64,000 bases of DNA, taken from positions 62,001 through 126,000 of the forward strand of contig NW_026729137.1 in the NCBI RefSeq assembly GCF_030272615.1. The letters run 5' to 3'. The translations under genes were made by a program, and so were the position numbers. The notes under the pieces are model-generated. The model had not been told where the DNA came from. It did not search any database and was given only the letters and a program-made list of their open reading frames with translations. This stretch comes from Cryptomeria japonica (taxonomy: Eukaryota > Streptophyta > Pinopsida > Cupressales > Cupressaceae). This document shows positions 56,301-64,000 of this stretch, one piece after another. The first letter of the stretch is position 1; each line of letters begins with the position of its first letter.

Positions 56301-57530
56301 CTATTGCATCATTTTTTAAAAAGATTGAACCATGAGAGGGTAAAACTGACCGCAACTTCCAAACTCTAGTAACTCTACTATCCCAGTGCGAAAAAGAAGT
56401 AAGATTTTCCAAATTCTTATAAATAAATGACAAAGCAACCTCAGAGATTGAAGACTCAATTTTTAATAGAACCTCAGACACAAGAGACCTTATTTTTTTA
56501 AATATCATGTTGTTTCTCTCTAGCCAAACATTCCAAATCACAATAGATGGAGATATGATCCAAAGGCATGCATAAAAAGATGAGGCAAGCATAAAGGGCC
56601 AAGATCTAAAATGGGAAATGAGATCCTTACCAATAACAAAGGATACGTTTAACTTCTCAAACAACCACTGCCAACATTCATAAGCATAATCACAATGTAG
56701 GAATAGGTGTGAAGAAGATTCAAAATTTTTGTTACAGAAGACACAAGGGAAAACAATAGTAATACCAAGCCTATCTAGTCTCATACTTGTAAGGACTCTA
56801 TCCTGAACTGCCAACCAAGCAAAGGCTCCAGCTTTGGGAAGACAATCTGAATGCCAAAACAACTTATAAGGCCAAGAAGATAAATCTTTAGCAACCATAA
56901 GAGAGTTGTAACCATCTTTAATAGTGTACTTACCAGAAATATTCTTTGTCCAAATAAGTTCATCCTCAGAATCAGAAAGAAATACAATTCTATCCCCCAA
57001 AATATTTTCAAAATCTAATTTCATGCTTTGATCAACATCTAAGAAATCGATCAACTTCCATCTAGCTAACTTAAGGAGTCCACTAGTCACAATTTCAAAA
57101 TAATCTACTACAAAAACACCGCAAACGGAGGAAAGAACAGTGATCAGCGGAGACCAATCCCTAATATTCACCAAAGGTGTGTGTCCATTCCATACTTCAT
57201 CCCAGAATCTAACCTTTCTACCATTATGAACAATCCATGAGAGATGAGGCAAAATAACTGATCTACATTTACAAAGGAAAATCCAAATAGCAGAACCTGA
57301 AGGCAAATTTGAGACTTTAAAAATGTACTCTCTTGGTCCATTATTTAAATATTTCGCAAACATAATCTGTGCCCATAAGGAGCTAGGCTTGTCATATAAT
57401 TTCCAAACCAACTTAGCACCTAAGGTTAAATTCTAATTCTCTAGACTCCGAATTCCTGTTCCCCCAAGTTCCTTAGGCAAACATACCTTATCCCATGCAA
57501 CTAAAGGGAGTTTCTTCTTGCCATCTTTAT
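56164..57530 (-). pseudogene. LINE ORF2 connection and zf-RVT domain
   Basis: After a frame change near 57,510-57,530 the ORF continues with LVAWDKVCLPKELGGTGIRS, LGAKLVWKLYD, and WDEVWNGHTPL. It then reaches the zf-RVT region: YKLFWHSDCLPKAGAFAWLA, VFCNKNFESSSHLFLHCDYA with C-x2-C and H-x4-H/C ligands. One TAA precedes it near 57,434. This zinc-binding module links RT and RNase H in plant L1 elements. Confidence 0.9.
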
Positions 57531-58908
57531 TATTGTTCCAAAGAAAATCTCTAAGAGTATCCTGTAAACTAACAATGGCTGCTTTGGAGACTTCAAAACA
57601 AACATGAGATATATGGGAACAACATTCAAAACAGACTTGATGAGAACAATTTTACCCACCAGAGTTAACCATCTATGATTCCATGAGAGAATTATTTTAG
57701 AATTGACTGATATAATCTTATCCCAAAAACCAATCTTATCCTGTTTAACAAAGAAAGGAATCCCAAGGTAAGTACATGGAAGATTTCCAGTCTCAAATCC
57801 CCAAAAGGATTTCAACCTATGTTGAACCAGTTGTGATGTATTAAGGAAAAAAATCTTTGATTTATCACCATTCACTTTCTGACCAGAAAACGATGCATAA
57901 TTTTGTATTATTCCTTTAATCACTTTTTCCTCAACTAACGAAGCATGTCCAAATAATAGAGTATCATCTACAAAGAGACAATGAGAAATACTTTAGGGAA
58001 TATTCTGAATCCTTATACCTTTCCAAAGCCCCCCCACTTTAGCAGCCCTAATAGCCCAACTAAAGGTTTCAACTAGGAGAATAAACAAAAAGGGAGAAAG
58101 GGGATCTCCTTGTCTCAAACCCCTAGAGGAAGTGAAAAAACCACAAGGAGAACCATTAATTAAAACCGAGAATCTTGCAGAAGAAATACATGCATGAATC
58201 CATTTGACCCAGGCCTTGGAAAAACCTAACTTCTCAAGAAATACACATAAAGCCCCCCACTCTACTCTATCATAAGCCTTCATCATGTCTAGTTTAAGTA
58301 TCATGGTCGGGGTTCTTTGGGTGGAAATAGAATTTAGCACCTCATGTGCTACAATTGCACCCTCTGTCATCTCCCTTCCGAGAACAAAACCACCTTGTTC
58401 CAATGAAATGATCCTAGGTAGAATTTTTGCCAACCTAAGGGAAATTGCCTTCGTAAATATCTTATACAAAGTGTTACATAAAGCAATGGGGCGGAAGTCA
58501 GAAAAATTCTTAGTACCCTCTTTTTTAGGAATAATTGCAATCATTATAGTATTAAGTTCTTTTAAAATGGACCTATTTCTCCTAGATTCCTCGAGAGCCA
58601 ATAAAACATCATTTCCCACAAAATTCCAACATTTCTGAAAAAATAAAGGAGTAAAACCATCTGATCCCAGGGCTTTATCTGGATTCATGGCAATGACAAC
58701 ACTCTTAACTTCTTCTAAGGAAAAGGGAGGCATCAACATCTTATTGTCTTCCAAAGATACTAAAGGAGGAATATTAGATATAATATCATTGCTGAGATTT
58801 CCATTTTCCGAAGATAATAATGACTTAAAAAACCTAACTGCCTTTGAAGCAATGTCCACTGGTTCTGTCAATAAATTCCCATTCTGACACTAAATACAAG
58901 ATATCCTA
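57501..58908 (-). pseudogene. LINE reverse transcriptase
   Basis: From the TE2 border: NRISCI, then EPVDIASKAVRFFKSLL, MNPDKALGSDGFTPLFFQKCW, IIPKKEGTKNFSDFRPIALC, QGGFVLGREMTEGAIVAHE, LKLDMMKAYDRVEW (first catalytic Asp), GLRQGDPLSPFLFIL, then CLFVDDTLLFGHAS (FVDD in place of FADD), KSKIFFLN and TYLGIPFF. A TAA at about 58,006 precedes FVDD and a TAG lies in CI*CQNG near 58,889. Otherwise the RT is open. Confidence 0.93.
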
Positions 58909-58913
58909 TTCTT
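58909..58913. repeat. TE2 target-site duplication, left copy (TTCTT)
   Basis: TTCTT directly before GGGTAAG; repeated at 63,929-63,933. Confidence 0.85.
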
Positions 58914-59780
58914 GGGTAAGTGCACAGAGATGGTGGTCAAAAAGGGGGGTATAAGTGGACACTTTTTTTCTAAAATAAGGTGAACCTGAACTTGGAGGAA
59001 AATTTTGAAAGTCATCCACTCAAGATATGAAGATAATCAAAGAACAAATATTGTAGTACTCTAAATCTAGTTTCTAAACTACTAAACTTTTTCAAAATTT
59101 GATAAGATTAAGGGGGTCCAATCCTTCACGCATGAAAAACAGACCCTAATTTTTTCAGAAAAATATAACATAGTGTCTGACGTGCTCATCAAAAAAGTCA
59201 TAATTAGATTTATTATTTTGGATAATCCTTCAGTAGGAAGATAGTTAAGAGTGAGCACTAGAAGATGTGTACTTTTTTGTAATTTTTTGTTGAGCATTTT
59301 TTTTTTAATGATTTTTCCAATTGAGCACATCCTGAAAATTAGGTACCTGTTCATGCGCGAAGCATAAGTTGCACTAAAAAAATCAAAAATACAATACTTT
59401 TTTTTAAATTGTAAAGAATCAAGTGCACTACAATAATATATAATTTTTTTAAAATTTGGATAAGTATATCAAAAGTTATTAAACAAATGGTACACATATG
59501 TCTGTGAGAACTATGGAGACACTGGTAAAAGAAATTCAATAATAATATGTTATTGTTGTTCAAATTTAAAAAAAATTATATGGTTAGAAAGCTCAAAAGA
59601 TGAGTGAAAATATGGTGGCAATTTTAGAAATACGCACTTGATGAAGTTTTAAACCTGATGATGACAAAGTCGAGAAACCAAGTTCATAAAATAAAACACG
59701 TCAAAAAGGAGGGAAATGGAGGGAAATCTAACTTCCAAACCGTAGCTTTGTCAACCAGGCCTATTTCTAAGCCTAAACAG
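58914..59780. repeat. TE2 end conserved with TE1 right end (inverted)
   Basis: It includes the TIR, 'tataagtggacac', 'agattaagggggtc', 'gtacctgttcatg' and 'ataaaataaaacacgtc', each matching the reverse complement of 18,976-19,846. Non-coding. Confidence 0.88.
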
Positions 59781-59784
59781 TCAA

Positions 59785-59945
59785 AAGCGCGTACGGGGTA
59801 CCTATGGTATAAAAAGCACGTATGGGGTACTTATGGTGTAAGAAGTGTGTACGGTCTATGTTAACTATAAAAAGCGCGTACGCGCTATTTATAGTATAAA
59901 AAGTGCGTACACGCTATTTTAACTATAAAAAGCACGTACGCGCTT
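59785..59945. repeat. TE2 left subterminal palindrome array
   Basis: GCGCGTACGGGG, GCACGTATGGGG, GTGTACGG, GCGCGTACGCGC, GTGCGTACACGC and GCACGTACGCGC, spaced about 30 bp with 'tatagtataaaaa' spacers. Confidence 0.85.
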
Positions 59946-59969
59946 TTAATGTTTAAATTTTGGGAGTGT

Positions 59970-60199
59970 GTATAGTATGATATTGTATATATAATATGTG
60001 TATATATAATATATAATTTATATATAATATAAAAATATATAATATATAATATTTATATATATGTATATAATAATATATAATATTTATATATATATATGTA
60101 TATAATAATATATAATATATTAAGTATATATATACACACATATGTGTGTATCTATGTGTATTGTCTCCCTCTCTCCACCTCTCAAGCATGTACAATGTG

Positions 60200-60269
<70 letters not shown>

Positions 60270-60285
60270 TCTCCCTCCAATATAT
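59970..60285. repeat. AT then CT microsatellites in TE2
   Basis: TATATAATAT repeats to about 60,140, then (CT)n at 60,200-60,275. Reverse-complement counterpart of 18,575-18,843 in TE1. Confidence 0.9.
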
Positions 60286-60419
60286 CTTCTTTTTGTTTGC
60301 ATATATAAGGTGATAAGAAGATTGACAAGGTGGTAGGTTTTCTTTTTTTTTTAAAGAAGATAGGATATAAAGTAGAACGATTGAAGAAAATGAACGTATT
60401 GGTTTCTTTGAATTGTGCA

Positions 60420-62760
60420 GATGTATTGGTTGGATAATATTTATGGGTCGTATGGTGTACTAAGGGGTCATATGGTGTATTATGACCCCTTAGGTGTCGA
60501 TATGGGTCATATGGTGTTCTATGATCCCTTAGGACACCATATGACCCCTTAGGACTCCATATGGTGTCGTTATGGGTCATATGGTGTCCTAAAGGGTCAT
60601 ATGGTATTCTATGACCCCTTAGGATACCATATGATCCCTTACATGTCATTATAGGTCCTATGGTGTGCTGAGGGATCATATAGTCTCCTATGACCCCTTA
60701 GGATACCATATGACCCCTTAGGTGTTGTTAGGGGTTGTATTGTGTTCTAAGGGTCATATGGTGTCCTATGACCAATTAGGACACCATATGGTATCGTTAT
60801 GTTTCTTATGTTGTTGTATGACCCCTAGGACACCTTATGACCACTTAGGACACCATATGGTTTCATTAGGGGTCATATGGTGTCCTAAGTGGTCATATGG
60901 TCTCCTACGACCCCTTAGGACACTATTTGACCGCTTAGGACTCCATATGGTGTCATTATGGGTCGTATGGTGTCCTATGAGGTCATATAGTGTTTTGTGA
61001 CACTTTAGAATACCATTTGGTGTCATTATGGGTTGTATGGTGTGCTAAGGGGTCATATGGTGTCTTATGACCCCTGAGGACTCCATATGACCTCTTACAT
61101 GTCATTATGGGTCATATGGTGTCCTAACGGGTCATATGGTGTTCTGTGATCCCTTAGGACACCATATGATCCCTTAGGACTCCATATGGTGTTGTTATGG
61201 GTTGTATGGTGTCCTAAAGGGTCATATAGTATTCTATGACCTCTTAGGACACCATATGGTCCCTTAGGTGTCATTAGAGGTCATATTGTTTCCTAAGAGG
61301 TCATATGGTGTCCTATGACCCCTTAGGACACCATATGACCCCTTAAGACACCATACAACCCATAACGACACAAGATGGTGTCCTAAGGGGTCATAGGATG
61401 CCATATGACCCCTCAAGATACCATATGACCCATAACAACACCATATGGTGCCCTAAAGGGTCATATGGTGTTCTATGACCCCTTGGGATACTATTTGGCA
61501 TCATTATAGGTCCTATGGTGTTATAATGGATCATATAGTGTCATATGACCCCTTAGATGTTGTTAGGGGTCGTATTGTGTTCGAAGGGTCATATAGTGTC
61601 CTATGAGCCATTAGGACACCATATGGTATCGTTATGTGTCTTATGTTGTCGTATGACCCCTAGGACACCTTATGACAACTTAGGACACCATATGGTGTCA
61701 TTAGGGGTCATATGGTGTCCTAAGGGGTCATATGGTCTCCTAAAACCCCTTAGGACACTATTTGACCCCTTAGGACTCCATATGGTGTCATTATGGTTTG
61801 TATGGTGTCCTAAGAGGTCATATAGTGTTTTATGACCCCTTAGGACACCTTTTGGTGTCATTATGGGTTGTATGGTGTGCTAAGGGGTCATATGGTGTCT
61901 TATAACCCCTTAGAACTCCATATGACCTCTTATGTGCCGTTATGGGTCATATGGTGTTCTATGATCCCTTAGGACACCATATGATCCCTTAAGACTCCAT
62001 ATGGTGTCATTATGGGTCGTATGGTGTCCTAAAGGGTCATATGGTATTCTATGACCTCCTAGGACACCATATGATCCCTTAGGTGTCATTAGAGGTCATA
62101 TGGTGTCCTATGACCCCTTAGGACATCATATGACCCCTTAAGACACCATACAACCCATAACAACATCATATGGTGTTCTAAGGGGTCATAGGATGCCATA
62201 TGACCCCTCAGGATACCATACGACCCATAACACCATTATATGGTGCCCAAAAGGGTCATATGGTGTTCTATGACCCCTTAGGACACTATTTGGCATCATT
62301 ATAGGTCCTATGGTATTCTAAGGGATCATATAGTGTCTTATGACCCCTTAGATATTTTTAGGGGTCGTATTATGTTCTAAGGGTCATATGGTGTCCAATG
62401 ACCCATTGGACACCATATGGTATCTTATGGTGTTGTATGACCCCTAGGACACCTTATGACCACTTAGGACACCATATGGTGTCATTAGGGATCATATGGT
62501 GTCCTAAGGGGTCATATGGTCTCCTACAACCCCTTAGGACACTATTTTACCCCTTAAGACTCCATATGGTGTCGTTATCGGTCGCATGGTGTCCTAAGAG
62601 GTCATATAGTGTGTTATGGGTCGTATGGTGTGCTAAGGGGTCATATGGTGTCTTATGACCCCTTAGGACTCCATATGACCTCTTATGTGTCGTTATGGGT
62701 CATATGGTGTCCTATGACCCCTTAGGACACATGCATGGATCTCTAGGATACCATACGACC
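60420..62760. repeat. 2.3-kb array of ATATGACCCCTTAGGA / TCATATGGTGTCC units
   Basis: Dozens of ~20-40-bp units in both orientations (ccatatgaccccttaggac and gggtcatatggtgtcc), so the array is rich in inverted repeats. Higher-order copies begin near 60,721, 61,556 and 62,343 (about 835 and 787 bp apart), marked by 'ttaggggtcgtattgtgttc'-like text. Frames within (for example 60,722-61,000 and 61,557-61,835) are repeat artefacts. Confidence 0.93.
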
Positions 62761-62779
62761 CCTGAGAATACCTTTTGAC

Positions 62780-63400
62780 CCTAGAGAGGGAGAGTGGGGG
62801 AGGAGAGGGAGGAAATGGGAGAGATATACACCTAACAGATGAGGAGACTGAGATAGAGACTGAGAGGGAGAGACAAGAGATAAATGAGTGAGAGAGAGAG
62901 AGAGAGAGGTGGGGAGGTAGGGAGAGAGTGGGAAAGAGGTACACTTGACAGAGGAGGAGAGTGAGATAGAGGCAGATAGGGAGAGAGACTTAAGAGATCA
63001 AGAATGGGAGAGAGAGAGAGGCTGATAGCCAGAGATTTGATAGAGAGAAGGAGATAGACTTGATAGAAAGAGAAATGGAGCGAGAGGGGGAGAGATAAAG
63101 AGAGTTAGAGGGAAAGAAATACTTGACAAAGGAAGAGAATGGGAGGGGGAGGGAGAGGGAGAGAATGAGAGAGAGAGACACTTAAGAGATGGGGAGAGAG
63201 TGAGAGATAGAGATATTTGAGAGAGGGGTAGAAAGAGAGGGATATATGAAAGAGAGAAAGAGGGTGAGGGAGATGAGAAAGAGACAGAGAGATACCCGAG
63301 AGAGGGAAGAAAGTAGAGAGGGAGATGCCTAAGAGACAAAAAGGTAGGGGTTAAGGAAGAGAGAGGTGGAATGTAGGGAAGAGATGAGAGACATAATACT
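62780..63400. repeat. GA-rich microsatellite in TE2
   Basis: Degenerate GAGAGA / GGGAGAGAG with recurring 'gagatagagac' and 'cttgaca' or 'cttgagagag' units about every 60-130 bp. Low-complexity minus-strand frames here are not genes. Confidence 0.92.
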
Positions 63401-63654
63401 GATATGAGCATGCTGATTATGGAAATTTGACTAAGTTTGAAATTTATAAGAATACTCAAAAAAATAGAATCTGCATTATAACTCTTAGAGATCTGGAACC
63501 ACTCTCAAACATCCTGACAATATATACATAAAGTATAACTTAAAGTATAAGAAAGATAAAAGACAAAGAGAAATGTCACTTATACTTAAATATTATATTT
63601 TATGTATATATCCTACTGAAAAACCTAATGGAATGTAAGTGAATTGCATTTTAT

Positions 63655-63840
63655 TGATAGACAGAACCACGTACGTGGTTTTAGTTTTTAAACCGCATAT
63701 GCGGTTAGTATGCTTTAAACCACGTACGCGGTTAGTATTCTTCAAACCGCGTATGTGGTTAGTATGTTTTAAACCATGCACGTGGTTTAGCTTTGGCTAG
63801 GCAAGGAAAAATGAGCCTAAACGCGTACGGTTTTCTTTAA
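63655..63840. repeat. TE2 right subterminal palindrome array
   Basis: AACCACGTACGTGGTT, AACCGCATATGCGGTT, AACCACGTACGCGGTT, AACCGCGTATGTGGTT and AACCATGCACGTGGTT: near-perfect 16-bp palindromes every ~30 bp with 'agtatgcttt' spacers. Confidence 0.9.
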
Positions 63841-63879
63841 ATTTGAAATACCCCGTGCGCATTTTGGTGTTTTTCATGT

Positions 63880-63928
63880 TTTTTTTTTGTGTGTCCACTT
63901 TTCTGACCACCATCTTTGTGCACTTACC
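63880..63928 (-). repeat. TE2 right terminal inverted repeat
   Basis: Reverse complement GGTAAGTGCACAAAGATGG, then TGGTCAGAAAAGTGGACAC, pairing with 58,914-58,966. Confidence 0.88.
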
Positions 63929-63933
63929 TTCTT
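63929..63933. repeat. TE2 target-site duplication, right copy (TTCTT)
   Basis: Identical to 58,909-58,913. Confidence 0.85.
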
Positions 63934-64000
63934 ACATCTTTTAATCTTAGTTGAAGAATGAAAAAAATTTGTGTTCTTGTCACCATCTGAAAGCCATAAC
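63934..64000 (-). pseudogene. LINE ORF2 segment upstream of TE2
   Basis: Minus strand LWLSDGDKNTNFFHSSTKIK is the conserved W(x)xxGDxNTxFFH stretch between endonuclease and RT of plant L1 ORF2. It is cut by the window end. Confidence 0.88.

Larger units (their letters stand above)
58914..63928. mobile_element. TE2: 5.0-kb TIR element of the TE1 family, non-autonomous
   Basis: Ends: left GGGTAAGTGCACAGAGATGG, right (reverse complement) GGTAAGTGCACAAAGATGG, with TTCTT duplications. Its left 0.87 kb is the reverse complement of the right end of TE1, and its right 0.28 kb corresponds to the left end of TE1. The interior has no gene: palindromes, AT and CT microsatellites, a 2.3-kb ATATGACC array, a GA tract and palindromes. 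Removing it with one TSD copy restores the LINE frame (...KIKRCK followed by NRISC). It is probably mobilised by a related element. Confidence 0.88.
55305..64000 (-). mobile_element. L1-type LINE, minus strand, split by TE2 and cut by the window end
   Basis: ORF2 reads right to left. A piece at 63,934-64,000 (LWLSDGDKNTNFFHSSTKIK), then TE2, then RT, zf-RVT and RNase H to 55,804. A ~490-bp 3'UTR follows and ends in A-rich sequence (minus-strand 'aaaaagtaaaaaatattaataaaaaag', about 55,305-55,340). The endonuclease domain lies beyond the window. Few stops interrupt it, so it is a comparatively young insertion. Confidence 0.9.

Noticed and set aside
60182-62658. Several 60-165-codon frames in the TE2 array
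   Set aside because: Repeats of a short unit in both orientations stay open by chance; the peptides are periodic and unlike proteins.

Overview
This window is nuclear DNA of a seed plant. It consists almost entirely of nested, decayed transposable elements around one plausible host gene. The mix (Ty1/copia and two Ty3/gypsy lineages with tRNA-iMet-type primer sites, plant L1 LINEs with a C-terminal RNase H, long AT-rich spacers) suggests a large, repeat-rich genome, most likely a gymnosperm. That taxonomic guess is inference; nothing here fixes the species.

0-4.4 kb: a dispersed repeat, a 93-bp tandem repeat, a minus-strand LTR with polypurine tract, then an old copia-type LTR with primer-binding site and the first ten codons of its gag. 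4.4-26.9 kb: a younger copia element inserted in that gag (TSD AAGAG at both ends; the gag frame resumes exactly after it). This copia carries a ~1-kb TIR element in its 5' LTR, a 10.6-kb TIR element (called TE1 here) in pol, and a fourfold tandem amplification of its RNase H / 3'UTR / PPT / LTR-start segment. 26.9-31.1 kb: the rest of the old gag, fused to a 5'-truncated chromodomain gypsy element and its 3' LTR. 31.1-41.4 kb: an antisense plant-mobile-domain fragment, minisatellites, a PPT plus LTR, and a Tat/Ogre-type gypsy body split by a LINE tail. 41.4-43.4 kb: pyrimidine tracts around a GC-rich, organelle-like island. 44.0-44.4 kb: a short minus-strand gene resembling NIMIN/NRR (NPR1-interacting) proteins. 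44.5-55.3 kb: AT-rich repeats, a 1.8-kb insertion with 15-bp target duplications, a LINE ORF1 remnant and unassigned GT-rich sequence. 55.3-64.0 kb: a minus-strand L1-type LINE split by a second TIR element of 5.0 kb (TE2).

The most interesting content is TE1 and TE2. They share terminal inverted repeats (about GGGNAAGTGCACAAAGATGG), 5-bp target duplications, about 0.9 kb of closely similar subterminal sequence, arrays of a palindromic GCGTACGC-type motif near both ends, long GA/CT microsatellites and ATATGACCCCTTAGGA-type arrays. In both cases removing the element plus one TSD copy restores the reading frame of the interrupted host retroelement. TE1 also holds a multi-exon gene with consistent GT-AG introns and, convergent to it, a minus-strand gene remnant with a helix-turn-helix-like stretch. 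I do not recognise the superfamily; the termini and TSD length do not fit CACTA, Mutator, PIF/Harbinger or typical hAT.

All retroelement genes here carry stops, frameshifts or deletions and are annotated as pseudogenes. Boundaries given by TSD or terminal motifs are exact to a few bases; others are approximate.
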